From positions 17,806-81,805 of the forward strand of contig CALWHT010000051.1 in assembly GCA_944380515.1 (NCBI GenBank): a stretch of 64,000 bases of DNA, in the 5' to 3' direction. Numbering within the stretch: position 1 is the first letter of the stretch; each line of letters opens with the position of its first letter. Under the pieces are notes generated by a model. It did not search any database, was not told where the DNA came from, and saw nothing but the letters and a program-made list of their open reading frames with translations. This document shows positions 27,693-35,784 of this stretch, in pieces. The stretch comes from an uncultured Roseburia sp. (GTDB lineage Bacteria > Bacillota > Clostridia > Lachnospirales > Lachnospiraceae). A program made the position numbers and the translations under genes.

Positions 27693-28459
27693 AACAGAAT
27701 ATGGCTGTTTTACTGAAAACAAAAATAAATATTGCAATGGTGGCTGCAGTCATATTGGCAATACTGTGTTGGTCCTACAGTACGTTCAGGGGATATTGTC
27801 TGCTGTATGAACTGCATTTGGTGGAGCAGATGGATATCTGGAATTATCTTTTGTACAACTTAAACAGCGCCTATAATATTCTGTTTTTGTACGCATTCTG
27901 CATCATTTTGTTGTGCAGAAAATTCGGGATTTTTGCGGGGTATGATGTACTGCTTGCCGTAAATGGAGGCAGTATGGAGAAATATTGGCGGTCACTGCTC
28001 TTGACGGAATTGCTGTTTGCCGTGGGATTTGCAGCATTGGCGACAGCATTACACTTTTTGGCCGGCTGGGTGGGCGGCCTGACGCTTTCTGTACGTTATA
28101 CAGATGTTATAGATGTTGGCGGCATTTGGGCCTTTCGGCTGGTGTTCAGAAATCTGGTTTGTCTGATTTGCTATCTTTTTGCACTGCTGTTACTGCAAAA
28201 TGCTGTCTATCTGCTTGTGCGCCAGAGGGTACTTCGGATGCTGCTGGTTATTGCTATTCCAATCGGTGATATGGTGCTTTATAAATGTGCGCTTACCGGG
28301 GTGTTGCGTTATACGATGCTTGGAAATGTTAAAATTGAATTTTCAGGAACGTCCTATCCTGTATTTTATTGGATTCCCGTGGTGATTCTTTTGTGTATTC
28401 TTAACTTTGTGCTGGCGGAAAGGGTGGAACCTTATGGAGAGATACATAAAGTACCTTAG
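27689..28459 (+). CDS. ABC exporter membrane subunit 2
   Basis: A 256-residue protein with six predicted membrane helices (about 15-35, 58-78, 100-125, 150-175, 180-200, 227-245). I do not recognise a named family. It lies between two other membrane genes and ahead of the ATPase, overlapping both neighbours. This suggests an exporter with several unlike membrane chains, as in peptide or bacteriocin export systems of Firmicutes; that is an inference from layout. Confidence 0.6.
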   Translation: MKQNMAVLLKTKINIAMVAAVILAILCWSYSTFRGYCLLYELHLVEQMDIWNYLLYNLNSAYNILFLYAFCIILLCRKFGIFAGYDVLLAVNGGSMEKYWRSLLLTELLFAVGFAALATALHFLAGWVGGLTLSVRYTDVIDVGGIWAFRLVFRNLVCLICYLFALLLLQNAVYLLVRQRVLRMLLVIAIPIGDMVLYKCALTGVLRYTMLGNVKIEFSGTSYPVFYWIPVVILLCILNFVLAERVEPYGEIHKVP

Positions 28460-29135
28460 CCCGTTGGCTGCGCTTTTCGTTTTTTGGATTATAACCTTTC
28501 TGGCCGGTGCGCGGCTGTTTGGCTGTGGGTTTGGAACGCTGGAGGAATATCTGGAAAGGTACTGGGGAGGCTTTTCCTCGGTCAATGTGCGTTGTATTTA
28601 CTGGTTGCTGCTTCAACTGCCCGTGTATCTGTGGATCTATTTCAGGCAGATTGGGCGGATGAAGTGGATTTATCCGCAGGTACTTCTGAGGGGCGGAAAT
28701 TTTCGGCGGTATCACCGTTTGGAAATGTTAAAAAATGCAGGTCTTGTGCTGGGGTATTATTTTATGGGCGTGGGCGAGATGTATCTGCTTTCTGCTTTTT
28801 GCGGTGATACGGTGATTGGAGACATCAGCTTCGTGGTTCAAACACTGTTTCGACAGACTGTGGGCATGGGAAGCCTGCTGCTGTTTGCACTCATACTTCA
28901 CGAGGCGGCATTTCCGGCAGTTGAGAGTTTTGTGCTGGCGTTGCTTGTGCAGTGCGGTATGATACTTGGCGGCAAATCGGTTTTCACTCTGAATCAGATG
29001 GGGCGGGATGCCGGAGAGGCGCAGACAGCGTGTCTTATATTGGCTATGATATGTTTGGCGCTGCTTTGGGAGATTGAGAGAAGGCTGGTTTTTGTCTGGT
29101 TGGAAAAAGAGATGGGAGAATCGGGACATGGATGA
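28434..29135 (+). CDS. ABC exporter membrane subunit 3
   Basis: About 233 residues with about six hydrophobic segments, beginning MERYIKYLSP. GGGTGG lies 6 nt before the ATG at 28434, inside the preceding gene (26-nt overlap). A start at 28407 is possible but has no binding site. The arrangement repeats that of its neighbours: membrane protein, short overlap, then the ATPase. No known family signature is visible. Confidence 0.6.
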   Translation: MERYIKYLSPLAALFVFWIITFLAGARLFGCGFGTLEEYLERYWGGFSSVNVRCIYWLLLQLPVYLWIYFRQIGRMKWIYPQVLLRGGNFRRYHRLEMLKNAGLVLGYYFMGVGEMYLLSAFCGDTVIGDISFVVQTLFRQTVGMGSLLLFALILHEAAFPAVESFVLALLVQCGMILGGKSVFTLNQMGRDAGEAQTACLILAMICLALLWEIERRLVFVWLEKEMGESGHG

Positions 29136-29790
29136 GATCGTTCAGGTAAAAAATGTGACAAAACGGTTTGGGGAGGAGACGGTACTCTCGGACCTTTCCT
29201 TTTCGTTTGAATCGGGAAAAATATATGGACTTGTGGGCAAAAACGGCAGTGGAAAGAGTGTCCTGTGCAAGCTGATTGCAGGGGTGCTGCATCCGAACCA
29301 GGGGGAGATTATTGTAGAGGGGGTTTTGCTGGAAAAAGGTGTGTTTCCTCCGAGTATTGGTGTGATTTTAGATAACACCGGGTTTCTGCCCGGCTATTCT
29401 GGCTTTCAGAATTTAAAAATGCTTGCGTCTATCCGCCGCAGGGTGACAGACGAAGATATACGCGAGACACTTCGGCTGGTAGGCCTTGAAGCTTCCGGTC
29501 ACAAGCATTACGGAAAATATTCGGTGGGTATGAAACAGAAGCTTGCTATTGCGCAGGCTATTATGGAAAGACCGGAGCTTCTGTTGCTTGACGAGCCTTT
29601 CAATGGCTTGGACGCGGATTCTGTAAAAAATATGCGAAGTCTGTTCCGACGGCTGAACCGGGAACTGGGAACGACCATTATTTTTACATCGCATTATGCC
29701 GAGGATATGGAAGAAATCAGCGATTGCTGCTATGAGGTAAAGGACGGTAAGGTGACGGAAGTCTGCCGAAATGAACTGGGGACGGATTGA
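29128..29790 (+). CDS. ABC transporter ATP-binding subunit
   Basis: A 220-residue ATPase with Walker A GLVGKNGSGKS, the signature-like YSVGMKQK (the LSGGQ variant of the bacteriocin/antibiotic exporter group), Walker B LLLLDEP and a switch histidine in FTSHYAED. It would power the three upstream membrane proteins. The start at 29128 overlaps the previous gene by 8 nt; the 18 extra residues possible from 29074 lie before the ABC fold. The gene ends inside an inverted repeat shared with the convergent methyltransferase gene. Confidence 0.9.
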   Translation: MDEIVQVKNVTKRFGEETVLSDLSFSFESGKIYGLVGKNGSGKSVLCKLIAGVLHPNQGEIIVEGVLLEKGVFPPSIGVILDNTGFLPGYSGFQNLKMLASIRRRVTDEDIRETLRLVGLEASGHKHYGKYSVGMKQKLAIAQAIMERPELLLLDEPFNGLDADSVKNMRSLFRRLNRELGTTIIFTSHYAEDMEEISDCCYEVKDGKVTEVCRNELGTD

Positions 29791-29825
29791 GTGAGCGGCT
29801 TAGGCCGCCCCCTTAATCCGTCCCC
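29778..29825. terminator. Inverted repeat spanning both convergent gene ends
   Basis: An 11-bp perfect stem (GGGGACGGATT at 29778-29788 with AATCCGTCCCC at 29815-29825) encloses a second hairpin GCGGC/GCCGC. The arms include the last codons of the ATPase and of the methyltransferase, so both proteins end GTD. There is no T run, so termination is only probable. Confidence 0.55.
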
Positions 29826-30676
29826 TCAAACCTTCCGCTCGCCCCGCACGGCAGAACGAGCCCGGTTGCAGACACCGGAAGTCCGATTTCATCGGCGGTT
29901 ACGTTTCCGCGGTATTTTTTCAGCGCCGTGCCGAGCATGTAGTGAAGCACGGCCGGCTGCAGGCCCGTTGTGTAGGAATTGACAAGGAAAAACAGGGGCT
30001 TTTCTGACAGCAGCTTTGCGCACAACGTAATCAGGGGATAGATGGAATCTTCAATTTTCCAGATTTCCCCCTTCGGTCCTCTTCCGTAGGAGGGCGGGTC
30101 CATGATAACGGCATCGTAATGATTCCCGCGGCGGATTTCACGCTCCACAAACTTGACGCAGTCATCTACGATCCAACGGATGGGGGCGTCGGAAAGACCG
30201 GAGGAAGCCGCGTTCTCCTTTGCCCAGGTCACCATGCCCTTCGAGGCATCCACATGGGTGACGGAAGCTCCGGCAGCCGCTGCGGCAAGCGTGGCGCCGC
30301 CGGTATAGGCGAACAGATTCAACACCTTGATGGGCCGTCCGGCCTGTCTGATTTTTTCGGAAAACCAGTCCCAGTTGACCGCCTGTTCAGGGAAAAGCCC
30401 GGTATGCTTAAAGCTAAAGGGCTTCAGTTGAAAGGTCAGGGAGCGGTAACGGATGCTCCACTGCTCGGGCAAATCGAAAAATTCCCATTCGCCGCCGCCC
30501 TTTTTGCTCCGGTGGTAATGAGCGTTTCGTTTGCGCCAGCCGATTTCCGTTTTCGGTGTGTCCCAGATGACCTGGGGATCGGGGCGTACCAGAATATAGC
30601 TTCCCCAGCGCTCAAGCTTCTCTCCGGCGGAACAGTCTATTACCTCATAATCCTTCCAATGCTCTGCAATCCACAT
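29813..30676 (-). CDS. Class I SAM-dependent methyltransferase, RlmI-like
   Basis: A 287-residue protein with a Rossmann methyltransferase core: VLNLFAYTGGATLAAA (SAM loop), THVDASKGM, and MDPPSYGRGPKG, the DPPxxG motif of the RlmI/RlmK group of rRNA methyltransferases. The N-terminal 110 residues are a beta-rich part typical of that group but without a clear PUA domain. Probably modifies RNA; the target base is unknown. AAAGGA stands 12 nt before the ATG, which is somewhat far. Confidence 0.85.
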   Translation of the reverse strand: MWIAEHWKDYEVIDCSAGEKLERWGSYILVRPDPQVIWDTPKTEIGWRKRNAHYHRSKKGGGEWEFFDLPEQWSIRYRSLTFQLKPFSFKHTGLFPEQAVNWDWFSEKIRQAGRPIKVLNLFAYTGGATLAAAAAGASVTHVDASKGMVTWAKENAASSGLSDAPIRWIVDDCVKFVEREIRRGNHYDAVIMDPPSYGRGPKGEIWKIEDSIYPLITLCAKLLSEKPLFFLVNSYTTGLQPAVLHYMLGTALKKYRGNVTADEIGLPVSATGLVLPCGASGRFEGTD

Positions 30677-30784
30677 AGAAAATGACAGTCCTTTCTTCTG
30701 CCGCAGAACGCGGCAATCTATTACACAATATCAGATATTTTACCTTACATCCCCCTGGCGCGCAAGCAAAAATACTGTGCCTGA

Positions 30785-32224
30785 TTATTTTCGTTTCCAG
30801 GTGGAGGGCATGAAAATGATCAGCAGCGGAAAGAGCTCTAACCTTCCTGCAAGCATGTCAAATATCAGGACAAGCTTGGAAAAGGGTGAATAAATGGAAA
30901 AGTTAAGCGTCGGTCCCACTTTTGCGAGGCCGGGGCCAATGTTATTCAGCGCCGACAGCACACCGGTAAAATTTGTCGTAAAATCAAATTCGTCCACGCT
31001 TACAAGCAGCGTAGAAATAAGCAGAATCGCAAAATAGGTTACGAGGAACACGTTGGTCGAGCGCACGGTTTCATGTTCCACGACGCGTCCGTCCATGCGT
31101 ATTTTTCTGATTTCCCGCGGATGGATAATCAGGGAAAGCTCCTTGCGTATGGTTTTAAACAAAATTACAAGGCGGGACACCTTGATTCCTCCGCCGGTGC
31201 TTCCGGCACAGGCGCCGATAAACATCAGAATCACCAGGATGCATTTTGACATTTCGGGCCAAAGGTCAAAATCCGTGGTGGCATAGCCGGTGGTGGTAAT
31301 GATGGAACCCACCTGGAAAAAGGCGTGGCGCAGCGTTTCTTCCAGAGCCGGATACATATGTCTGGTGTTGACTGCAATAATCCCGGCGGAAGCGAGGATA
31401 ATGATAAAATACCAACGCACTTCTTCCAGGCGAAAAGCTTCTTTGATTTTTCCGCACACCAGATAGAAATAGGCAGTATAATTCACGCCGCTTAAAATCA
31501 TAAAAATCGTAACAATATTCTGCAAAGCGGGAGAATAGCTTCCCATACTGTCATTTTTAATGCCGAAACCGCCCGTGCCCACGGTACCGAAGGTTATGGT
31601 CAGCGAGTCGAAAAGCGGCATGCCGAAAATACAGAGCAAAAACACTTCGCAGATGGTGATCGCAATATAAATAGAGTACAGGATTTTTGCGGTATCCTTC
31701 ACGTGCGGTACCAGTTTGCTGACGGAGGGCCCCGGGCTTTCCGCTTTCATAAGATTCATGGTGGAGCCGCCCATCAGAGGGAGGATGGCCATGATAAACA
31801 CCAAAACGCCCATACCGCCAATCCAATGCGTAAAGCTGCGCCAGAAAAGGCTTGCGTGGGAGAGGGCCTCCACATCTGTCAAAATGCTTGCGCCGGTGGT
31901 GGTAAAACCGGAAACCGTCTCGAAAAGCGCATCCACGAAAAACGGGATGTCGCCCGTGAGTACAAAGGGAAGGGCGCCGAAAATACTCATCACGATCCAG
32001 CTTAAGGCTACGCTGACAAAGCCGTCCCTGGTATAAAGCGCAGATGATTTCGGCTTTTTCCAGGTGAGAATCTGGCCAATCAGCAGGCAGATTCCGGCCA
32101 TTACGAGATAGGGGTAAACCGTAGCTTCCCGGTATAAAATTCCCACCAGAGCGGGAAGCATCAGAAAAGCGCCCTCAAATTTTAAAACACAGCCTAAAAT
32201 ATAGAAGATAATCGGATAATTCAT
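30785..32224 (-). CDS. trkH: TrkH/KtrB-type potassium transporter subunit
   Basis: A 479-residue pore protein with four pseudo-repeated M1-P-M2 units. The filter segments are visible in order: SGFTTTGASI, GTVGTGGFG, TTTGYATTD and LNNIGPGLA, each with the conserved glycine. It imports K+ and is gated by the cytoplasmic RCK protein encoded just upstream, 6 nt away (trkA). The pair forms one operon transcribed leftward. Confidence 0.93.
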   Translation of the reverse strand: MNYPIIFYILGCVLKFEGAFLMLPALVGILYREATVYPYLVMAGICLLIGQILTWKKPKSSALYTRDGFVSVALSWIVMSIFGALPFVLTGDIPFFVDALFETVSGFTTTGASILTDVEALSHASLFWRSFTHWIGGMGVLVFIMAILPLMGGSTMNLMKAESPGPSVSKLVPHVKDTAKILYSIYIAITICEVFLLCIFGMPLFDSLTITFGTVGTGGFGIKNDSMGSYSPALQNIVTIFMILSGVNYTAYFYLVCGKIKEAFRLEEVRWYFIIILASAGIIAVNTRHMYPALEETLRHAFFQVGSIITTTGYATTDFDLWPEMSKCILVILMFIGACAGSTGGGIKVSRLVILFKTIRKELSLIIHPREIRKIRMDGRVVEHETVRSTNVFLVTYFAILLISTLLVSVDEFDFTTNFTGVLSALNNIGPGLAKVGPTLNFSIYSPFSKLVLIFDMLAGRLELFPLLIIFMPSTWKRK

Positions 32225-32230
32225 GGCACG

Positions 32231-33589
32231 CTAATCCTCCAGAATCTCTTTGATATCGGAAATACGGTAGCCTGAAAGCACGACAAGCACGGAGTCTCCG
32301 GCCATCATACTGTCCTGTCCGCTGGGGATAATCACCTTACCCTGACGGTAAATACAGCAAATCAGGGTGTTTTTGCGGAAATGAAGCTCCTGCAGCGGGA
32401 TTCCGGCAACGGAGGAATCCGCCTTGATAATAAATTCCAGGGCCTCCGCCCTGCCGTCCGCCAGCTTATAAAGCGTTTCCACGTTGCTGTTCTGCGAATA
32501 ATTCGTAGAACGGACATATTTTAATATGTAATCGGCCGTGATAATCCGAGGGTAAATAATACTGCCGAGATTTAACTGGTTAATGACAGAGTGAAAGCTG
32601 ATACGGTTAATCTTTGTCACGGTTTTTGCGTTCGATACATTATTGGCATACAGTGACAGCAGTATATTTTCCTCGTCCAAACCGGTCAGCGCCGCGAAGC
32701 CCCGTGCGTGCTCTAAGCCCTCCTGGGACAGGAGTGTCTGGTCCGTGGCGTCTCCGCAGATAATCGTTGCTTCCGGCAGCAGTTCGCTGAGCTGTTCACA
32801 GCGCGCGCGGTCAATCTCAATGATGGTGACGCGGATGCCGGACTGAATCAGGCTCTTGGCAAGATAATAGGAAACCTTGCCGCCTCCGGCGAGGATGGCA
32901 TCGCCGACCCGGTTTTTGACAATACCGATTTTGCGGAAAAATTCAAGGGCATTCCGTCGTTCCGATACGATGGCAGCAATATCATTTTCCTGAAATACAA
33001 AATCACCATTCGGAATAATCACATCTTCCCCGCGCATAACGGTACAGACCAGGACGTTCGTGCGCAGAGTCTGGTGGAGATTCGCGAGCTTTAAGTCAAT
33101 CAGCGGGGAGTTCTTGCCGACCTTAAAGTGCAGCAGCTCCACATGACCCTTGGCAAAGGTATCGACGCGGATTGCCGACGGAAACTGGAAAATGCGGGCA
33201 ATCTCGTTTGCCGCGGCAAGCTCCGGGTTAATAATCATTGCAAGGCCGAATTCCTTCTTTAAAAATTCAATTTCCTTATTATATATGGGATTGCGGACGC
33301 GGGCGATAGTCTGACAGTGTCCGGTTTTCCGCGCAATCACGCAGCACAGCAGATTTTTCTCGTCATCTCCCGTGACCGCAATTAAGAGATCTGCCGTTGT
33401 GATTCCGGCGTCAATCTGTGTCTGGTGGTTGATGCCGTTGCCGACAATTCCCATGGCGTCAAGATTGTCGGTGATGTCCGCTACCTTTTCAGGATTTTCA
33501 TCGATGACGACGATATTGTGGTTTTCATTGCTTAACTGTTCTACCAGTGTGTAGCCTACTTTGCCGCAGCCTACGATAATGATGTTCAT
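32231..33589 (-). CDS. trkA: TrkA potassium transport regulator
   Basis: A 452-residue peripheral protein with two RCK units, each a Rossmann NAD-binding domain and a C-domain: MNIIIVGCGKVG at 1-12 and DAILAGGGKVSYYLA near 225-240. It gates TrkH in response to nucleotides. I take the ATG at 33589 because the Rossmann strand begins there; AGGAG is 12 nt upstream. An in-frame frame to 33715 adds residues that are not part of the fold and cross a promoter-like palindrome. Confidence 0.92.
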   Translation of the reverse strand: MNIIIVGCGKVGYTLVEQLSNENHNIVVIDENPEKVADITDNLDAMGIVGNGINHQTQIDAGITTADLLIAVTGDDEKNLLCCVIARKTGHCQTIARVRNPIYNKEIEFLKKEFGLAMIINPELAAANEIARIFQFPSAIRVDTFAKGHVELLHFKVGKNSPLIDLKLANLHQTLRTNVLVCTVMRGEDVIIPNGDFVFQENDIAAIVSERRNALEFFRKIGIVKNRVGDAILAGGGKVSYYLAKSLIQSGIRVTIIEIDRARCEQLSELLPEATIICGDATDQTLLSQEGLEHARGFAALTGLDEENILLSLYANNVSNAKTVTKINRISFHSVINQLNLGSIIYPRIITADYILKYVRSTNYSQNSNVETLYKLADGRAEALEFIIKADSSVAGIPLQELHFRKNTLICCIYRQGKVIIPSGQDSMMAGDSVLVVLSGYRISDIKEILED

Positions 33590-33655
33590 TTTTGTAATAA
33601 ACTCCTTTTGCATATAAAAATACAGTCGTGCGCCGTGGCGACCGACGCCGTTCCG

Positions 33656-33684
33656 GGTATTATAATACCTGTCGGTATTATAAC
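33656..33684. promoter_or_regulatory. Palindrome plus half copy upstream of trkA
   Basis: A perfect 14-bp palindrome GGTATTATAATACC (33656-33669) is followed 18 bp on by GGTATTATAAC (33674-33684). Each contains TATAAT on the minus strand, 85 nt or less before the trkA start. It looks like an operator overlapping the -10 of the trkAH promoter; no regulator is known. Confidence 0.5.
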
Positions 33685-33818
33685 ATATACAATAAAAATG
33701 TGTTATGAAATACATCCGGAAATATGGGCAAACGAGGGGGCAGGATAAAAGCTTAACGCTTTATAAGCAGAGGAGGCGGATGGTGAAGGCAGGGCTGTGT
33801 ATTTAACGTTCGGAGTCA

Positions 33819-33847
33819 TTGACAAAGCCGAAAGATAAAACTAATAT
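33819..33847 (+). promoter_or_regulatory. Promoter of the 93-residue membrane protein gene
   Basis: TTGACA (33819-33824), a 17-bp spacer and TAATAT (33842-33847), 24 nt before the start codon. Confidence 0.55.
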
Positions 33848-33871
33848 TATAGGAAAGAAAAGAGGGATTTT

Positions 33872-34153
33872 ATGAAAAAAGAGGGAAAATGGATTAATTT
33901 CCTTGTATTTGTTCCGTTTTTATTTGTAAATCTGCTGTTCCTGACCTTAAACATAAATTTTAACGTAAACCCGGAGAAAACGGAAATACTGGAAAGCGTA
34001 AAGTATGCAAGATGGGAGATTTTGCTCGGCTTTTTCGCATATTATGCGGTTCTCGCATTTGCGGTGCTGCTGCCGGGAAAGAAAAAGGTGCATCTGGCCT
34101 GCACGGCGGCGATTCTGCTTGCGGGTGTGATTTCCTTTCTTGTCACCGGATAA
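33872..34153 (+). CDS. Small three-helix membrane protein of unknown function
   Basis: Ninety-three residues with three hydrophobic segments (about 9-27, 50-66, 73-92) and basic ends to the first and second. AGAGGG lies 6 nt upstream of the ATG and a good promoter precedes it. It is monocistronic at the left border of the accessory island. I do not recognise a family. Confidence 0.65.
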   Translation: MKKEGKWINFLVFVPFLFVNLLFLTLNINFNVNPEKTEILESVKYARWEILLGFFAYYAVLAFAVLLPGKKKVHLACTAAILLAGVISFLVTG

Positions 34154-34271
34154 ATCATTTTGGCGCAGGCTGCCTGAAAGGGCAGAACGCGAGATGATTC
34201 TGTCCTTTCGTAGATAGTATTGGTTTTGGACACTGCCCAGAAGGGCATCATCTTTAGTGTGATGGTGAATG

Positions 34272-34451
34272 TCAAGCATTGGAATTTAGGGTGCCGTTAT
34301 AAGGTGATGTAGTAATTGTAAATTCGGAAAAATCTTTTAGAGTAATGAGAAAGAAATTTTCCTGATCATGAGCATTGATGTCAAGAATAGGAAGTTTATC
34401 CGTTTCGTTCAGTATATCAAACAGGTAATCTTTAAATTCGTCGTGTGTCAT
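34272..34451 (-). CDS. 59-residue acidic protein of unknown function
   Basis: Starts MTHDEFKDYLFDILNE and runs 59 residues, acidic in its first half. GGGGAGG stands 8 nt before the ATG, a very strong ribosome binding site. It is the last of three minus-strand genes (34.27-35.50 kb), 83 nt after the 66-residue gene. No family is recognised. Confidence 0.6.
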   Translation of the reverse strand: MTHDEFKDYLFDILNETDKLPILDINAHDQENFFLITLKDFSEFTITTSPYNGTLNSNA

Positions 34452-34534
34452 ATTACAATCCTCCCCATTAATATTATATTATGTAAGAACTGACATAATG
34501 GGGGCAGAAAAAACGCTGCCCCCTGAATGTGTTC

Positions 34535-34735
34535 TTAGTAAAGATCAGTGGAATCCCAGTACTTATCATTACTGTCGTCGTCATCCGCAAAGGGACTGGG
34601 ATCGCCGTATGTTTCCGCGCACCGCATATCATTATAGTCGTCCAGGGAAATATGAGCCTCTTCATCAGGACGGTTTTTCCACTCGTCATAAAATTCGTAC
34701 TCATCTCTTAAATATTCTTCGTTCTTATAGCACAT
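34535..34735 (-). CDS. 66-residue strongly acidic protein of unknown function
   Basis: Sixty-six residues with many D, E and Y and a run of four D near the end (FADDDD). It has no hydrophobic segment. AGGAGG stands 8 nt upstream of the ATG. A competing frame at 34474-34704 on the same strand lacks a binding site and has odd composition. The acidity recalls small DNA-mimic or inhibitor proteins, but nothing more supports that. Confidence 0.6.
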   Translation of the reverse strand: MCYKNEEYLRDEYEFYDEWKNRPDEEAHISLDDYNDMRCAETYGDPSPFADDDDSNDKYWDSTDLY

Positions 34736-34764
34736 TACTAATACCTCCTAGATTAAATGGTTAG

Positions 34765-34801
34765 CATGGTAATATTCCTTATTAAGAAGGAATTTACCAT
34801 G
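34765..34801. other. Hairpin upstream of the 66-residue gene
   Basis: CATGGTAATATTCCTT (34765-34780) pairs with AAGGAATTTACCATG (34787-34801) leaving one bulged base and a 6-nt loop. No T run follows, so an operator or RNA processing site is as likely as a terminator. Confidence 0.5.
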
Positions 34802-34868
34802 TCTGAAAAAACGATAACCAGTTCAGCATTCTCCTTGACAAAAATGGTAAAGCAGACCTAATATGAAC

Positions 34869-35495
34869 TTAGGACTGGCTGATTCCGGTATTGGGAGCTG
34901 TTTCCTCTGCCTTCAGGATGTCATCGCGTATTTGTCTTAACTTCTGCAAAGAGAATTGGAGTGTGTACATATTGTTAGGGGACGTCTGCGTATTCATTTC
35001 AAACAATCGCAAATACACCTCGATAGAAGCAAGACTTGGGCGGCAATTGCGCCTGAGAATGGTCTCATATAGCTCCACTGGATTTTGGGAAAACCAGACT
35101 TTCTGGATTCCCGCGGCCCCTATTTTTTCTGGAAATTCAGTTTTCTCCGGATCCTTATTAAAGAGAGGTACGACGGTGTACAGACGGTCGAGCAGATCGT
35201 AATATAAAGGCATTGTGGTCATTGCGACCTGAGCGTACCGGCTTGACACGATGATGACGTCGTAAGAGGTATCGAGCACCGGATCAACAGTGATAACCGG
35301 GGAAAATAGGCTTACTTCCTCAAATTCGCCTAGAGAAAATGAGTGCTGATGAATAGAAAGGGGCATATTCTGTGGGATGATGACACGTGGCGCTGCCTTC
35401 GAATCACGGAGATAGTACTGCTCCTTCCGGTTTGAGGTGAGGTCTTTCTGTTCGTAGAGCTCGATAGGGTGAGCCGTGCAATTGAGATATTTCAT
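34869..35495 (-). CDS. 208-residue protein of unknown function (NCTxHP N-terminus)
   Basis: The chain begins MKYLNCTAHPIELY and has a central strand-like block DVIIVSSRYAQ. Short proteins with an N-terminal (N)LTPHxI motif and a later VSxLVAQ motif occur in many bacteria and phages without a known role. This could be an extended relative, from my reading of the two motifs only. The C-terminal third (about 130-200) is predicted helical. AAAGGAGG lies 6 nt before the ATG. It is the first gene of a leftward cluster with the 66- and 59-residue genes and divergent from the 743-residue gene. Confidence 0.65.
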   Translation of the reverse strand: MKYLNCTAHPIELYEQKDLTSNRKEQYYLRDSKAAPRVIIPQNMPLSIHQHSFSLGEFEEVSLFSPVITVDPVLDTSYDVIIVSSRYAQVAMTTMPLYYDLLDRLYTVVPLFNKDPEKTEFPEKIGAAGIQKVWFSQNPVELYETILRRNCRPSLASIEVYLRLFEMNTQTSPNNMYTLQFSLQKLRQIRDDILKAEETAPNTGISQS

Positions 35496-35518
35496 AAAAA
35501 TCCTCCTTTTTTTATTTA

Positions 35519-35668
35519 TAATCTCTCGGAATCTCCAGTCCTTAATTTATAAGGCTTCCTTCAATGTTCATCACCAATTGTACTGGATACAATCACTCAG
35601 GATTCCGAGAGATTATTATTTGCATTATACTTCTGTGCGTCTATTTGCATTATACTCATGTGTGTCTA
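35519..35668. repeat. Inverted repeat and tandem repeat in a divergent promoter region
   Basis: A perfect 15-bp inverted repeat (TAATCTCTCGGAATC at 35519-35533, complement at 35601-35615) frames 67 bp. TCCAGT (35534-35539) and ACTGGA (35582-35587) add a partial inner stem. Directly after it lie two tandem 25-bp units (35619-35643 and 35644-35668) that share TTTGCATTATACT and GTCTA and differ at three positions. These may be operators for the two divergent transcripts or a remnant of a small mobile element. Confidence 0.6.
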
Positions 35669-35705
35669 AGATTAAAAGGGTGAACTTCGAGGGTGACAAG
35701 AGTTA

Positions 35706-35784
35706 GATTAAAGTGGAGTGTGAAAAAACTAATTGATTACGATAAGTTAGGGAAAGGAGTTGGATTAAAGTGGAGTGTGAAAAA
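35706..35784 (+). repeat. 22-bp direct repeat covering the start of the 743-residue gene
   Basis: The 22 bp starting GATTAAAGTGGAGTG occur at 35706-35727 and 35763-35784. The second copy contains the GTG start and first codons of the gene; the first would code for a 7-residue peptide (MECEKTN) and a stop. Confidence 0.7.

Noticed and set aside
33730-33830. G-rich segment with GGCAGG and GGGCTG blocks that recalled a metal-sensing riboswitch
   Set aside because: The blocks do not follow the order of any riboswitch I know, and the segment lies upstream of the promoter for the next gene.
34474-34704. 76-residue minus-strand frame
   Set aside because: It overlaps the 66-residue gene, which has AGGAGG at the right distance; this frame has none.
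35619-35668. Two 25-bp tandem units as a possible CRISPR
   Set aside because: Only two units, adjacent without spacers, and no cas genes in the window.
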